Assembly: GCF_900044055.2 (NCBI RefSeq)
Contig: NZ_FCOX02000013.1
Coordinates: 103,635 to 167,634, forward strand
DNA: 64,000 nucleotides
Direction of reading: 5' to 3'
DNA from: Caballeronia calidae
GTDB taxonomy: Bacteria; Pseudomonadota; Gammaproteobacteria; Burkholderiales; Burkholderiaceae
The notes under the pieces are model-generated. The model was not told the DNA's origin, ran no database searches, and saw only the letters and a program-made list of their open reading frames with translations. Both the position numbers and the translations under genes were made by a program. Below, piece after piece: positions 1 through 10,256 of this stretch; positions within the stretch are counted from its first letter, which is position 1, and the number at the start of each line of letters is the position of its first letter.

Positions 1-1059
1 GTTGCCGCCGAGCATGTCACGCGCGAGCCGCGCGATGTCGAGCGCTTTGCCGCACGAATTGCGCTTCATGATCGACGTGATCTCGACGGCCGCCGTGCCT
101 TCGTCCTTCATGCGTCCGAGGCGCAGCACGCCTTGCAGGCCGAGCGTGATTTCGGTCTGCATGTCGGCGAGCTTCTTCTGGATCAGCTGATTTGCCGCGA
201 GCGGCCGGCCGAACTGGTTGCGATCCAGCGTGTATTGCCGCGCCGTATGCCAGCACGCTTCGGCGGCGCCGAGCGCGCCCCAGGAAATGCCGTACCGCGC
301 CGAGTTCAGGCAGGTGAACGGACCCTTCAGGCCGCGCACGTCCGGCAGCATGTTCTCTTCGGGGACGAACACTTCGTCCATCACGATCTCGCCGGTGATC
401 GACGCGCGCAGCCCGACCTTGCCGTGAATCGCCGGCGCCGACAGCCCCTTCCAGCCTTTCTCGAGGATGAAGCCGCGAATCTCGTCGCGGCCGTCTTCCT
501 CCAGCTTCGCCCAGACGACGAACACGTCCGCGATCGGCGAATTCGAGATCCACATCTTCGTGCCGGACAGCGCATAACCGTTCTGCACTTTCTTCGCGCG
601 CGTCGTCATGCTGGCCGGATCGGAGCCGGCGTTCGGCTCGGTCAGTCCGAAGCAGCCGATCCATTCGCCGCTCGCGAGCTTCGGCAGATACTTTTCCTTT
701 TGCGCGTGGCTACCGAAGGTGTTGATCGGCACCATCACGAGCGACGACTGCACCGACATCATCGAGCGATAGCCCGAATCCACGCGCTCCACTTCGCGCG
801 CGATCAGGCCGTAGCACACGTAGTTGAGGCCGGGGCCGCCGTATTGCTCGGGGATCGTCGGGCCGAGCAGACCGAGTTCGCCCATTTCGCGGAAGATCGC
901 CGGATCGGTCTTTTCCTCGCGAAACGCCTGCATGACGCGCGGTTGCAGCTTGTCCTGCGCGTAGGCGCGGGCGGCGTCGCGCACCATGCGTTCGTCTTCG
1001 GTCAATTGCTGATCCAGCAAGAGCGGATCTTCCCAGTTGAAGCGGGCGGCGTCGGCCAT
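1..1059 (-). CDS. gcdH: Glutaryl-CoA dehydrogenase, 3' end cut by window edge
   Basis: FAD-dependent acyl-CoA dehydrogenase that oxidises and decarboxylates glutaryl-CoA to crotonyl-CoA in lysine, tryptophan and aromatic acid degradation. The visible 353 codons start [17 protein letters not shown] and keep family blocks: [12 protein letters not shown] followed by [13 protein letters not shown] (flavin and substrate region), [19 protein letters not shown], and the C-terminal helical part [20 protein letters not shown]. The family is about 395 residues, so roughly 40 residues are missing. They include the stretch that should carry the catalytic glutamate, which lies off the window, so activity cannot be judged here. 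The next gene, an IclR regulator, is divergent and a plausible controller. A short-chain acyl-CoA dehydrogenase is the alternative, but the overall similarity favours GcdH. Confidence 0.9.
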   Translation of the reverse strand, partial: MADAARFNWEDPLLLDQQLTEDERMVRDAARAYAQDKLQPRVMQAFREEKTDPAIFREMGELGLLGPTIPEQYGGPGLNYVCYGLIAREVERVDSGYRSMMSVQSSLVMVPINTFGSHAQKEKYLPKLASGEWIGCFGLTEPNAGSDPASMTTRAKKVQNGYALSGTKMWISNSPIADVFVVWAKLEEDGRDEIRGFILEKGWKGLSAPAIHGKVGLRASITGEIVMDEVFVPEENMLPDVRGLKGPFTCLNSARYGISWGALGAAEACWHTARQYTLDRNQFGRPLAANQLIQKKLADMQTEITLGLQGVLRLGRMKDEGTAAVEITSIMKRNSCGKALDIARLARDMLGGN

Positions 1060-1206
1060 GTGAGTGTCTCCTGTTTTCATCGAAAAGCGCCGGAAGCGAA
1101 GCGGTGTCGAACAGCGTGTTGCGATCGGCCGACGTGCGGGGCGCTTGACATGAGTTCCGCTAAGCGAAACAATGTTTTGCAAATCAAGTCCCGAGTTTAG
1201 CACCCG

Positions 1207-2007
1207 ATGTCAGCCGATTCCAATCGAAATTCCGCGTCGATTTCATCGCGTCATGTGTCGTCCGAGGACATCGACGAGCGCAAGTTCGTCGTCGCGCTCG
1301 CGCGTGGGCTCGATCTGCTGCGCGCGTTTCGCCCTGGCGAGACGTTGCTCGGCAATCGCGATTTCGTCGAGCGCACGGGTTTGCCGAAGGCGACGGTCAA
1401 TCGTCTCGCCTACACGCTGACGACGCTCGGCTATCTGCGCTTTGACGAACCCGCCGGCAAGTACGCGCTCGACACGGGCGTGCTGTCGCTCGGCTACACG
1501 CTGCTCGCGGGCGCGGATACGCTCGAACTCGCGCGTCCGCACATGCGCGCGCTTGCACGGGAGATCGGCGCGGCGGTATCGCTCGGCTGTCGCGATGGGC
1601 TCGACATGATCTATCTGGAAACCATCCGCAGCGAGACGGCGCTGACGCTCGGGCTCGCGCCCGGTTCGCGCCTCTCGATGCTCACGAGCTCGATGGGCCG
1701 CGCCTATCTCGCCGTGCAGGAGCCGGCGGCGCGCGAGGCGCTGTTCGATGAGATCGGCAAGAGCGAAGACGCGGAAAAGGTCGATGCGGCGCGTCGCTCG
1801 ATCGAAGACTTCGCGCGCGACGGCTGCTGCTACTCGTTCCGCGAATGGCACGACGACGTCAACGCCATCGCCGCGCCGTTCCGCGATCTGCGCAACGGGC
1901 GCTGGCTCGTGCTGTCGAGCAGCGGTCCGGCATCGTCGATGGACGAGGCGTACTTCCGCGAGACGATCGGACCGAAGCTCAAGGCGCTGGCCGCGCGTCT
2001 CGCATAG
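1207..2007 (+). CDS. IclR family transcriptional regulator
   Basis: 266-residue DNA-binding regulator. Residues about 25-85 form the winged helix-turn-helix ([16 protein letters not shown], then [19 protein letters not shown]), and about 95-265 form the IclR effector domain ([35 protein letters not shown]). The ATG at 1207 is the first methionine in frame and gives normal family length. It is divergent from gcdH with about 150 bp between the starts, an arrangement typical of an IclR protein controlling the neighbouring catabolic gene; that link is inferred. The gene ends only 6 bp from the convergent kynA stop, and no terminator is visible between them. Confidence 0.9.
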   Translation: MSADSNRNSASISSRHVSSEDIDERKFVVALARGLDLLRAFRPGETLLGNRDFVERTGLPKATVNRLAYTLTTLGYLRFDEPAGKYALDTGVLSLGYTLLAGADTLELARPHMRALAREIGAAVSLGCRDGLDMIYLETIRSETALTLGLAPGSRLSMLTSSMGRAYLAVQEPAAREALFDEIGKSEDAEKVDAARRSIEDFARDGCCYSFREWHDDVNAIAAPFRDLRNGRWLVLSSSGPASSMDEAYFRETIGPKLKALAARLA

Positions 2008-2013
2008 CAGGAA

Positions 2014-2883
2014 TCAAAGCACCGTCCGGACGTGCCACAGCTCCGGAAACAGCACGACATCGAGCATCTTGCGCAGATACGACGCGCCCGCGGTGCCGCC
2101 CGTGCCGCCCTTGAAGCCGATGATGCGCTCCACCGTCGTCACATGACGGAAGCGCCATTGTCGAAACGCATCCTCCAGATCGACGAGCTCTTCTGCCATC
2201 TCGTACAAATCCCAGTGCTGCGACGGATCGCGATACACCGCGAGCCACGCGGCCTCGACGGACGGATCGTGCACGGTCGGCTGCGTCCAGTCGCGGTTCA
2301 GACGCTCGGGGTTGATCTCGAAGCCGCGCCGCGCGAGCAGGCGGATCACTTCGTCGTAGAAGGAGGGCGCCTCCAGCGTCTCGCGCACTTGCGCGAGAAT
2401 CTCCGGCCGATGCGCGTGCGGCTTCAACATCTGCTCGTTCTTGTTGCCGAGCATGAACTCGATTTGCCGATACTGATGCGACTGAAATCCCGACGACTGC
2501 CCGAGGTACGGCCGCATCGCGGTGTATTCGGAGGGTGTCATCGTCGCGAGGACGTTCCACGCCTGCACCAGTTGCTCGAAGATGCGCGACACCCGCGCGA
2601 GCATCTTGAACGCGGGCGGCAGCTCGTCGCGATGCACGGCCGCGAGCGCCGCGCGCAGTTCGTACAGCGCGAGCTTCATCCACAGCTCGCTCGTCTGATG
2701 CTGCACGATGAACAGCATCTCGTTGTGATCCGGCGAGAGCGGATGCTGCGCGTTGAGGATCGAATCGAGGCCGAGGTAGTCGCCGTAGCTCATCGAATCG
2801 GAGAAATCGAGCTTGGCGTCGTGCCAGCCTTTTTCTTCGACGTTCGCGCCGTGACCGAAAGGGCAGCCTTGTGTGTTGCTCAT
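2014..2883 (-). CDS. kynA: Tryptophan 2,3-dioxygenase
   Basis: Heme enzyme opening the indole ring of L-tryptophan to N-formylkynurenine, the first step of the kynurenine pathway. The 289-residue product has [19 protein letters not shown] near the N-terminus (distal histidine region), [20 protein letters not shown], and a C-terminal block containing [19 protein letters not shown] that carries the proximal heme histidine. The start [12 protein letters not shown] was chosen because AGGAG lies just upstream in the 14-bp gap after kynU; a longer reading frame upstream runs into kynU and is not needed. It is the last gene of the kynB-kynU-kynA operon although it acts first. All expected motifs are present. 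Confidence 0.96.
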   Translation of the reverse strand: MSNTQGCPFGHGANVEEKGWHDAKLDFSDSMSYGDYLGLDSILNAQHPLSPDHNEMLFIVQHQTSELWMKLALYELRAALAAVHRDELPPAFKMLARVSRIFEQLVQAWNVLATMTPSEYTAMRPYLGQSSGFQSHQYRQIEFMLGNKNEQMLKPHAHRPEILAQVRETLEAPSFYDEVIRLLARRGFEINPERLNRDWTQPTVHDPSVEAAWLAVYRDPSQHWDLYEMAEELVDLEDAFRQWRFRHVTTVERIIGFKGGTGGTAGASYLRKMLDVVLFPELWHVRTVL

Positions 2884-2897
2884 GATCGACGCTCCTC

Positions 2898-4157
2898 TCA
2901 GGTCACCGATGCGCGCTCGGCGAACTCGGGCGCGCGCCAGCTTTCGGTCGCGAGCACGTCGCGCAGGGTTTCGACGGCGTCCCAAACATCGACGAAACGC
3001 GTGTAGAGCGGCGTGAAGCCGAAGCGCAGGATGCGCGGCTCGCGATAATCGCCGATCACGCCGCGCGCGATCAGCGCCTGCATCACTTCATAGCCGTACG
3101 GATGTTCGAAGCTCACCTGCGAGCCGCGTCGCGCGTGCTCGCGCGGGGTCGCGAGCGAAAGCGGGAATTCGCCACAGCGTTCCTCGACCAGCCTGATGAA
3201 CAGATCGCCCAAAGCGAGCGACTTTCGGCGCAGCGCCTGCATGTCGGTTTGCAGGAACACGTCGAGACCGCATTCGACGAGCGACATCGACACCATCGGC
3301 TGCGTGCCGCATAGAAAGCGGCCGATGCCGTCATCCGGCCGATACACCGGGTCCATTTCGAACGGCTTCCTGTGCCCCCACCAGCCGGAAAGCGGCTGCG
3401 AGAACGCGTTCTGATGGCGCTTGGGCACCCAGACGAACGCGGGCGATCCCGGTCCGCCGTTCAGATACTTGTACGTGCAACCAACGGCGTAATCCGCGCC
3501 GACGCCGTTCAGATCGACCGGCACCGCGCCCGCCGAATGCGCGAGGTCCCAGACGGCGAGCGCGCCCGCGCGATGAATCGTCTGCGTGAGCGCGGCCATG
3601 TCGTGCATGTAGCCGGTGCGGTAGTTGACGTGCGTGATCATCGCGATGGCGGTCTTCTCGTCGATGGCCGACGCAAGCTCCGACGGATCATCGACAAGAC
3701 GCAGCTCGTAGCCGCGATCCAACTGATCGATCAAACCCTGCGCGATATACAGATCGGTCGGAAAGTTCGAACGTTCGGAGACGATCACGCGGCGCTTCGG
3801 ATCACGCTCGTTCGCGAGCTTCAACGCAGCCGACAGGATCTTGAAAAGATTCGCGGAGATCGTGTCCGTCACGACGACTTCGTCCTCGCCCGCGCCGATC
3901 AGCGGAGCCAGCTTGTTGCCGAGGCGCTTGGGCAGCGCGAACCAGCCGGCCGTGTTCCAGCTTCGGATCAGTCCTTCGCCCCATTCAGCGGCGATGACCT
4001 CGGCGGCGCGCGCGGCGGCGGCTTTGGGCGGCACGCCGAGCGAGTTGCCGTCGAGATAGATCACGCGCTTCGCGTCATCCGCGAGCGCGAACTGGTCGCG
4101 CAGGGCGCGCAGCGGATCGTCGCGGTCGAGCGCCGCGGCTTCGTCACGATGTTTCAT
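2898..4157 (-). CDS. kynU: Kynureninase
   Basis: PLP enzyme cleaving L-kynurenine to anthranilate and L-alanine, the third step of this operon's pathway. Visible features: [16 protein letters not shown] near the N-terminus, [18 protein letters not shown] in the cofactor region, [13 protein letters not shown], and [16 protein letters not shown] holding the Schiff-base lysine. From the [16 protein letters not shown] methionine the protein is 419 residues, close to the usual 416. A second ATG four codons upstream (4169) is possible; neither has a strong ribosome site. A much longer open frame upstream is the shadow of kynB. It lies 26 bp after the kynB stop and is followed 14 bp later by kynA. 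Confidence 0.95.
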   Translation of the reverse strand: MKHRDEAAALDRDDPLRALRDQFALADDAKRVIYLDGNSLGVPPKAAAARAAEVIAAEWGEGLIRSWNTAGWFALPKRLGNKLAPLIGAGEDEVVVTDTISANLFKILSAALKLANERDPKRRVIVSERSNFPTDLYIAQGLIDQLDRGYELRLVDDPSELASAIDEKTAIAMITHVNYRTGYMHDMAALTQTIHRAGALAVWDLAHSAGAVPVDLNGVGADYAVGCTYKYLNGGPGSPAFVWVPKRHQNAFSQPLSGWWGHRKPFEMDPVYRPDDGIGRFLCGTQPMVSMSLVECGLDVFLQTDMQALRRKSLALGDLFIRLVEERCGEFPLSLATPREHARRGSQVSFEHPYGYEVMQALIARGVIGDYREPRILRFGFTPLYTRFVDVWDAVETLRDVLATESWRAPEFAERASVT

Positions 4158-4183
4158 CGAAAAGTCCATATATTTGAGGATGA

Positions 4184-4810
4184 TCAGGAAAGCGGACGCA
4201 GGACGGCGCGCACCGGGCTTGCATCGAGCGTCGAGAATTTGAGCGGCAGAGCGATGAGCTCGTAATCGCCGGGCGCGACGGCATCGAGCACGAGGCCTTC
4301 GAGGATCGCCATGCCGTGCGCGCGGATGCGCTTGTGGGCGTCCATCGTCTTCGAGTCCTGCGGATCGAGCGAGGGCGTATCGATGCCGATGAGCTTCACG
4401 CCTTTTTCGGCCAGCAAGGCGATGGTTTCGGGCGCGACCGCGGTGAACGTGCTGTCCCACGCGTCGAGCGGCGCGTTCGGATAGGTGCGAAGCAGGACGC
4501 GCGCCGGAACGTCGGTGAGATGCGCGGCGATGTGCTCGGGCATCACGAGCGGCGCCGCGCCGATGCAGTGCACGACCCGGCACGCGCCGATGTACGTATC
4601 GAGCGCGACTTCGCCGATCGGCGCGCCATGCTCGTCGTAGTGAAGCGGTGCATCGGCGTGGGCGCCGGTATGCGGCGAAAGCGTGAGTCGCGCGACGTTG
4701 ACGGGCGAGCCCGCCTCCATGCGCCACACACGCTCGATGCCGACAGGCGTATCGCCCGGCCATACGGGCGTCGCGGTATCGATCGGTGGGGAAATATCCA
4801 GCAGCGTCAT
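4184..4810 (-). CDS. kynB: Kynurenine formamidase
   Basis: Metal-dependent hydrolase converting N-formylkynurenine to kynurenine and formate, the second step of the pathway. The 208-residue protein belongs to the cyclase family: it has [20 protein letters not shown], the family's HxGxHxDAPxHY metal motif, and [17 protein letters not shown] at the N-terminus. First gene of kynB-kynU-kynA, divergent from the Lrp-type kynR across a 133-bp gap that holds a clear inverted repeat. Length and start agree with Burkholderia and Pseudomonas KynB as I remember them. Confidence 0.95.
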   Translation of the reverse strand: MTLLDISPPIDTATPVWPGDTPVGIERVWRMEAGSPVNVARLTLSPHTGAHADAPLHYDEHGAPIGEVALDTYIGACRVVHCIGAAPLVMPEHIAAHLTDVPARVLLRTYPNAPLDAWDSTFTAVAPETIALLAEKGVKLIGIDTPSLDPQDSKTMDAHKRIRAHGMAILEGLVLDAVAPGDYELIALPLKFSTLDASPVRAVLRPLS

Positions 4811-4856
4811 GGCGCGCCCTAGCAGAAAGCGTGGAGATGCGTCAAATCATAGTCGC

Positions 4857-4885
4857 GTTATCTCGAAAGGTGCTTGCGAAATAAC
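4857..4885. promoter_or_regulatory. Inverted repeat, candidate KynR operator between kynB and kynR
   Basis: GTTATCTCG (4857-4865) and CGAAATAAC (4877-4885) form 9-bp arms with one mismatch around an 11-bp spacer. It lies in the only intergenic space between divergent kynB and kynR, next to a TATGAT-like hexamer for kynB (4846-4851, minus strand) and a CATAAT hexamer for kynR (4910-4915). Lrp-family proteins bind such palindromes. That this is the KynR site is inferred from position and symmetry. Confidence 0.5.
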
Positions 4886-4943
4886 CACCCAAAACTGCCG
4901 CGCTTAGAACATAATTCGATGAAACGGGCTAGGGGACTCAAAA

Positions 4944-5447
4944 ATGACCGGCTTCACGCTCGATGCAACGGATTGCCGAATTCTGGCGGTACTGCAGGAA
5001 GATGGACGGATCAGTAACCTGGACCTTGCGGAGCGCATCTCGCTCTCGCCGTCGGCGTGTCTGCGCCGAATGCGGCTGCTCGAAGAGGAAGGGGTGATCG
5101 CGAGCTATCGCGCGTGCCTCGACCGCGAGCGGCTGGGCATCGAACTGGAAGCATTCGTCCACGTCTCGATGCGCAACGACCAGGAGAACTGGCACGAGAC
5201 GTTCGCCGCTGCCGTGCGCGAATGGCCCGAAGTGGTGGGCGCGTTCGTCGTCACGGGCGACACGCATTACGTGCTGCGGGTGCTCGCGCACAACCTCAAG
5301 CACTATTCGGACTTCATTCTTTCGAAGCTGTACAAGGCGCCCGGCGTCATCGACATCCGCTCGAACATCGTGCTTCAGACGATGAAGGACGACGCGGGCG
5401 TGCCGGTCGCGTTGATCGAGCAGCCGGGGCGCGGCCACGCGCCCTGA
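4944..5447 (+). CDS. kynR: Lrp/AsnC family regulator of kynurenine genes
   Basis: 167-residue feast/famine regulator. Residues 1-65 form the AsnC-type helix-turn-helix (DATDCRILAVLQEDGRISN, LAERISLSPSACLRRMRLLE) and about 70-150 the RAM ligand-binding domain (VVGAFVVTGDTHYVLRVLA). It is divergent from kynB-kynU-kynA. Lrp-type KynR proteins at this position activate the kynurenine operon in Burkholderia and Pseudomonas, with kynurenine as the likely signal. The start lies 58 bp beyond the inverted repeat that may be its operator, so autoregulation is plausible. Confidence 0.92.
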   Translation: MTGFTLDATDCRILAVLQEDGRISNLDLAERISLSPSACLRRMRLLEEEGVIASYRACLDRERLGIELEAFVHVSMRNDQENWHETFAAAVREWPEVVGAFVVTGDTHYVLRVLAHNLKHYSDFILSKLYKAPGVIDIRSNIVLQTMKDDAGVPVALIEQPGRGHAP

Positions 5448-5463
5448 GCGGGCGCTTGACCGC

Positions 5464-5976
5464 TTACTTCAGCGACCCCAGCGTATGGAAGTCGCCCGCC
5501 TGAAAGACGAGCGGCGCGATCTCCGACGCGTCTTCACGCACACCGCAACGCTCCACTTCGCCGACGAAGATCACGTGATCGCCTTCGTCATAGCGGCTGC
5601 GGTTGTGGCATTCGAACCACGCGAGCGCGCCGTCGAGCACGGGCATGCCGGTGTCGCCGGCCGCGTGGGAGACGCCCGCGAAGCGGTCGCCCTTGACGGT
5701 CGCGAAGCGCCGGCACAGGTCGATCTGCGACGCCGCGAGCACGTTGATCACGTAGTGGGTGTTCGTGCGGAACACCGGCATCGACGCCGATTTCGTCGCG
5801 AGGCTCCACAGCACGAGCGGCGGATGGAGCGACACCGAGTTGAACGAACTCGCGGTGATGCCGATCAGCTGGCCGGACTCGGTGCGCGTCGTGATGACCG
5901 TGACACCGGTTGCAAACTGGCCGAGCGCGGCGCGAAACGCGGTCGGGTCGAAATTCGGGGTTTTGGCGCGTGTCAT
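5464..5976 (-). CDS. Flavin reductase family protein
   Basis: 170-residue single-domain split-barrel protein that binds FMN and probably reduces free flavin with NAD(P)H for a monooxygenase partner. Typical blocks: FRAALGQFATGVTVITTR, GITASSFNSVSLHPPLVLWS (FMN phosphate region), INVLAASQIDLCRRFA and GDHVIFVGEVERC. No partner monooxygenase is adjacent, so the substrate pathway cannot be told. It is convergent with kynR (16 bp apart). The 335 bp between this gene's start and msrA contain no gene I can support. Confidence 0.88.
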   Translation of the reverse strand: MTRAKTPNFDPTAFRAALGQFATGVTVITTRTESGQLIGITASSFNSVSLHPPLVLWSLATKSASMPVFRTNTHYVINVLAASQIDLCRRFATVKGDRFAGVSHAAGDTGMPVLDGALAWFECHNRSRYDEGDHVIFVGEVERCGVREDASEIAPLVFQAGDFHTLGSLK

Positions 5977-6311
5977 TTGGCAGATGAGCAGGCAAATGGG
6001 CGGTCGAATGAGTCGTGTGCTGCCGAGCCGGCCGCGCGTCGCGCTTCAGTCGGAAGAACCTTTTCAGAAGTCATGTAAAAGCTGGAGATTTGTCTCGATT
6101 TTAGCGGAATCGGCGGTCGCCAGCCGTCAATGAACGTACTCATGCAGCAAGATTTCGGCCGCCCGGCGCTTTCTGCGCGGTTCGGGCAAACCCAGTAAGC
6201 TCGATTCATCGCGCCCGGCGTTGGCGTCACGGAAGTTGAAGAAGCGGCCGGACGCATCCATATGCACGATCCGCGGCATCGCCGCATGCACTTGATGAGG
6301 AGTTGCGCCTT

Positions 6312-6881
6312 ATGACCCAACCTAACCAGCAGAACGAGCAGGCGAGACTTGAGACCGCGACGCTCGGCGGCGGATGTTTCTGGTGCACCGAAGCCGTGTT
6401 TCTCGCGGTGCAGGGCGTGGAGTCGGTGGAATCGGGCTATGCGGGCGGGAAGGTGACCAATCCGTCTTACGAGCAGGTCTGCGAAGGCGGCACCGGTCAC
6501 GCCGAGGTGGTGAAGGTCGTGTTCGATCCGTCCGTCATCGGTTATCGCGAGATTCTGGAGATCTTCTTCGCGACGCATGATCCGACCCAACTCAACCGGC
6601 AGGGCAACGACGTCGGCACGCAGTATCGCTCGGCCGTCTTCACGCATTCGGACGAGCAGCGCAAGACCGCGCTCGACGTCATCGACGAATTGCAACGCGA
6701 GGATATCTACGGCGGCAAGATCGTCACGCAAGTCGTGCCGCTCGCCGACGACTACTATCCGGCCGAGGCGTATCACCAGAACTACTTCGCGCAGCATCCG
6801 AATCAGGGCTATTGCGCGGCGGTCGTTGGTCCCAAGGTGGCCAAGTTCCGCAAGAAGTTCGCGCATCGGCTGAAGGCGTGA
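6312..6881 (+). CDS. msrA: Peptide methionine sulfoxide reductase A
   Basis: Reduces methionine-S-sulfoxide in damaged proteins. The 189-residue protein has the active-site GGGCFWCTEAVF with the catalytic cysteine after GG, GNDVGTQYRSAVFTH, and AQHPNQGYCAAV with a likely resolving cysteine. The ATG at 6312 was chosen over an upstream TTG in frame because AGGAG (6298-6302) sits 9 bp before it. Stand-alone MsrA, no MsrB fusion. It converges with the DUF72 gene, 7 bp between the stops. Confidence 0.96.
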   Translation: MTQPNQQNEQARLETATLGGGCFWCTEAVFLAVQGVESVESGYAGGKVTNPSYEQVCEGGTGHAEVVKVVFDPSVIGYREILEIFFATHDPTQLNRQGNDVGTQYRSAVFTHSDEQRKTALDVIDELQREDIYGGKIVTQVVPLADDYYPAEAYHQNYFAQHPNQGYCAAVVGPKVAKFRKKFAHRLKA

Positions 6882-6888
6882 TGCGTTT

Positions 6889-8016
6889 CTAGTCGTCTCG
6901 TGCGCGGTCGATCTCCGCAACGATGCCGCGCGCGAGCTCGAAACACGTGAGCGGCGCGGAGCCTTCCGCCTTGTTGTTCGCGGCGATCACCACCGGCTGG
7001 CCGGCGATCGCATAACGCGCGGCCAGTTCGGCGAGTGCGTCGCGCGTGTCGTGGTCTTCGTCGACGATCTTGTCGAACGGCTCGTACTTCGCCTTCGCCT
7101 GTTCATAGCGAAAGCCGCTGTGCAGGCTCCAGCGCACGACGAGCGCTCCCATGTGTTCTTCATCCAGCAATGCAAGCGCCTTCGCCTGACGGCGTACATC
7201 CGGCATGCGCGCGTGCACGCCGATGCAGTAGCGCACGTTCGCGTCGCGCAATGCGCGGATGAAGCGCGGCGTGAGCATGACGGCGTCGCGGATTTCGACC
7301 GCGTAGCACGACTCGCCTTCGAGCGGCGGCAGCGCCTTCAGAAACGCCGACAGCCGCTCGATGAAGCACGCCGGCTCGACGATCATCGCGTCGGGCAGCG
7401 GCGAGAACTGGAACACGAGCGCGCCCGCTTTCGCGCCGAGTCCGCCGATGCACGGCGTCACAAACTCGTCGATGGCGATTTGCGCGTTCAGGAACGCAGG
7501 GTTTTGCGCGTCCGGCGTGCCGCGCTCGCCGCGCACGAAGGCATCGGTGACGGAGGCGGGCGCTTTCACGATGAAGCGGAAATGCTCCGGCACTTGCGAC
7601 GCGTAGCGCGCGTATTCGGCGAGCGACAGCGGCGCGTAGAACGAGCGGTCGATCGACACGCTCTTCAGGAGCGGATGCGCGCCGTAAGCGCTGAGGCCGT
7701 CGCGGGAAAGCCTGGTGTTCGAATACTCGTCGCCGTAGACGATGCCGCGCCAGCCGGGAAACGACCATGTCGACGTGCCGAGATGGATCGCTTCGGGCAG
7801 GCGTTGCGCCAGCGCTTCGAACTCGGGTTGCAAAGGCGCGGGCAGCACCCCGCGCGCTTTCGGCTGCGCGGCCGGCTTTTTCGGCTTCGCGGGCTCGGGC
7901 GGCGGGGCAGGCGCGGACTCGCCGAAGAGATCGAACTGGTCTTCAGCGTCGGCCGCTTCGAGAGGAGTCGAATCGTGGTTCAGAGCGCCTTCTCGTAGAT
8001 GTACCGCCGCGACCAC
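6889..8016 (-). CDS. DUF72 family protein
   Basis: Member of the TIM-barrel-like DUF72 (YecE) family, biochemical role unknown. Core from about residue 75: IHLGTSTWSFPGWRGIVYG, then FRFIVKAPASVTDAFVRGE, AGALVFQFSPLP, and near the C-terminus VVIAANNKAEGSAP. The first 70 residues are a proline/alanine-rich linker. There is no ATG near the N-terminus: a GTG at 8016 lies inside cfa, and a CTG at 7983 forms CTGA with the cfa stop and has GAGAAGG just upstream. Either way the gene is translationally coupled to cfa. The coordinates given use the GTG. Confidence 0.85.
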   Translation of the reverse strand: MVAAVHLREGALNHDSTPLEAADAEDQFDLFGESAPAPPPEPAKPKKPAAQPKARGVLPAPLQPEFEALAQRLPEAIHLGTSTWSFPGWRGIVYGDEYSNTRLSRDGLSAYGAHPLLKSVSIDRSFYAPLSLAEYARYASQVPEHFRFIVKAPASVTDAFVRGERGTPDAQNPAFLNAQIAIDEFVTPCIGGLGAKAGALVFQFSPLPDAMIVEPACFIERLSAFLKALPPLEGESCYAVEIRDAVMLTPRFIRALRDANVRYCIGVHARMPDVRRQAKALALLDEEHMGALVVRWSLHSGFRYEQAKAKYEPFDKIVDEDHDTRDALAELAARYAIAGQPVVIAANNKAEGSAPLTCFELARGIVAEIDRARDD

Positions 8017-9194
8017 GGCAGCGTCCCGGCACTGCGCCCCGCCTTGCGGCAGACGACCTGATAGATCGACACATCGTCGTTCTCGAACGCATACGCGCAG
8101 CCCGCGAGATACACGCGCCAGATGCGGAAGTGCTCATCGTCGACGAGCGCCTTCGCTTCCTCGGCGTGCGCCTCGAAACGTTCGGCCCAGGCATCGAGCG
8201 TATGCGCGTAGTGCCGCCGCAGACTCTCGACGTCGACCGCTTCCAGCCCGCCGCGCTGCATGCATTCGAGTGCAAGGCCGATGTGCGGCAGCTCGCCGTC
8301 GGGGAACACGTATTTGTCGATGAATTCGCCGCCGCCGAACGCGGTTTCGCCGCTGTCGGCATCCGACGACGTGATGCCGTGATTCATCGCGATGCCGTCA
8401 TCGACGAGCAGATCGCGGATCTTCGCGAAGTACCCCGGCAGATTCTTGCGCCCGACGTGCTCGAACATGCCGACGCTCGTGATGCGGTCGAACTGCCCCG
8501 GAATGTCGCGATAGTCCTGCAGCCGGATCTCGACCCGGTCTTCAAGTCCCGCGGCCTTCACGCGCTCGGTCGCGAGCTTGAACTGGTTCTCGGAGAGCGT
8601 GACGCCCACGCACTTCGCGCCGAACTTCTGCGCCGCGCGAATGACGAGCGCGCCCCAGCCGCAGCCGATATCGAGCAGCGTGTGCCCCGGCTGAACCTGG
8701 ATCTTCGTGAGAATGTGGTCGATCTTCTTGAGCTGCGCGGTGTCGATGTCCTCGTCGCCGTTCTCGAAGTACGCGCACGAGTACACCATGTTCTTGTCGA
8801 GCCAGAGCTTGTAGAACTCGTTCGACACGTCGTAGTGGTACTGAATGGCCTTCTTGTCCGACGTCTTCGAGTGATTGAAGTAGCGTCGCACGCGGGCGAG
8901 CTTGCTCGCGCTCGTCACCGTGTTCTTCGCGAGCGAATAGCTGATGTTGATGATGTCGGAGAGCTTGCCTTCGATGTCGATCTTGCCCTTCACGTAGGCT
9001 TCGCCGAGGTTGTCGAGACTCGGTTCGAGCAGATAGGGCAGCGCGGTCGCGCTCTTCACGTGCAGCGTCACCTGAGGCGCGGCGAACTGGCCGAAATCGT
9101 GCTGCTGACCGTCCCACAGCACGAGACGTGCGGGCAGGTTGGCACGGTCCCGCACTTCCTCAACCCATTGCGTCAGCTTCTTCTCCCAGAACAT
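7980..9194 (-). CDS. cfa: Cyclopropane-fatty-acyl-phospholipid synthase
   Basis: S-adenosylmethionine-dependent enzyme that adds a methylene bridge to unsaturated acyl chains of membrane phospholipids, usually in stationary phase or acid stress. The 404-residue protein has an N-terminal lipid-binding part, then AIQYHYDVSNEFYKLWLDK and NMVYSCAYF, the SAM-binding HTLLDIGCGWGALVIRAA, and GMFEHVGRKNLPGYFAKI. Normal length. Its TGA stop overlaps a possible start of the following DUF72 gene. pdxH lies upstream on the same strand, 107 bp away. Confidence 0.96.
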   Translation of the reverse strand: MFWEKKLTQWVEEVRDRANLPARLVLWDGQQHDFGQFAAPQVTLHVKSATALPYLLEPSLDNLGEAYVKGKIDIEGKLSDIINISYSLAKNTVTSASKLARVRRYFNHSKTSDKKAIQYHYDVSNEFYKLWLDKNMVYSCAYFENGDEDIDTAQLKKIDHILTKIQVQPGHTLLDIGCGWGALVIRAAQKFGAKCVGVTLSENQFKLATERVKAAGLEDRVEIRLQDYRDIPGQFDRITSVGMFEHVGRKNLPGYFAKIRDLLVDDGIAMNHGITSSDADSGETAFGGGEFIDKYVFPDGELPHIGLALECMQRGGLEAVDVESLRRHYAHTLDAWAERFEAHAEEAKALVDDEHFRIWRVYLAGCAYAFENDDVSIYQVVCRKAGRSAGTLPWSRRYIYEKAL

Positions 9195-9301
9195 GCTTGT
9201 TTCTCCGCGCTAGATGAAATCAAGGGTGGCTTGCGCCTCCATGTTCGTGCTGCCAGCCGCTTTCGCCTCGACGACGCCCGGGCGTGATGCGCTCGGTCCG
9301 C

Positions 9302-9943
9302 TTACGGCGCGAGCCTCGCGATGCGCCACGGATCGCCGGCGCTGTCACGCGTATAGACGATGCGGTCGTGCAGCCGCGAGGGGCGCCCCTGCCAGAACTC
9401 GACGGTATCGGGCACGAGGCGGTATCCGCCCCAGTGCGGCGGACGCGGCGGCGCGTCGCCGAACTTCGCGATCATCTCGCGTTCGCGCGCTTCCAGCGCC
9501 TCGCGGCTTTCGAGCGGCTGACTCTGATCCGACGCCCACGCGCCGATGCGCGAGCCGAGCGGTCGCGATGCGTAATATGCGTCGCTCTCCTCATCGCTCG
9601 TCTTTTCGACGCGGCCCTCGATGCGCACCTGGCGCTCGAGCTCGATCCAGTAGAACAGCAGGCTCGCCGCGGGATTGGCGGCGAGTTCGCGGCCCTTGCG
9701 GCTTTCGTAATTGGTGAAGAAGACAAACCCGCGCTCGTCTACGCCCTTGATGAGCACGATGCGCGCGGACGGGCGGCCTTGCGCGTCGACGGTCGCAAGG
9801 GTCATGGTATTCGGTTCGGGCAGCTTCGCATCGAGCGCCTGGGCGAACCACGCTTCGAATTGGCGCACCGGGTTCGGATCGACATCGGCGGTATCGAGCG
9901 CACCGCGCGAATAGTTTCTGCGAAGGTCTGCTAAGGTCGTCAT
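9302..9943 (-). CDS. pdxH: Pyridoxamine 5'-phosphate oxidase
   Basis: FMN enzyme oxidising pyridoxine or pyridoxamine phosphate to pyridoxal phosphate, the last step of vitamin B6 synthesis and salvage. The 213-residue protein contains [20 protein letters not shown] (FMN binding), [32 protein letters not shown] and the C-terminal [19 protein letters not shown] with SRLHDRIVY. Full length. It is divergent from tcdA; the 313 bp between hold no supported gene. Confidence 0.96.
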   Translation of the reverse strand: MTTLADLRRNYSRGALDTADVDPNPVRQFEAWFAQALDAKLPEPNTMTLATVDAQGRPSARIVLIKGVDERGFVFFTNYESRKGRELAANPAASLLFYWIELERQVRIEGRVEKTSDEESDAYYASRPLGSRIGAWASDQSQPLESREALEAREREMIAKFGDAPPRPPHWGGYRLVPDTVEFWQGRPSRLHDRIVYTRDSAGDPWRIARLAP

Positions 9944-10256
9944 TTTTATGCGTGCGCTACAGTCGCGTCAGTATAGCCAAGGTGAAACGATCTTGCCCTG
10001 ATTGCGCGCGGACGTCTGTGCGCTGACTGGACACGACGCGCGCGACTATCACGTTCGGGGTTTCGATAAGGCAGAATACGCAATTCGACCGCATTTTGCA
10101 TGATCTGACACCCAAGTTTGCAATGCCGACAGCCGTCCGTAAGCGTTGATTGACGCCGCACAACGAGACTGCGTTTTTCGTGGCTTTTGATTAGCTTTCA
10201 GCGGACGCGCTTTCAACGGATGGGCTTGAACGATCACGACTTCATTTACGTACGAC

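Noticed and set aside
4170..4763. N-terminal extension of kynU to more than 600 residues
   Set aside because: The extension is kynB read in another frame; kynureninase length and motifs fit a start at 4157 or 4169.
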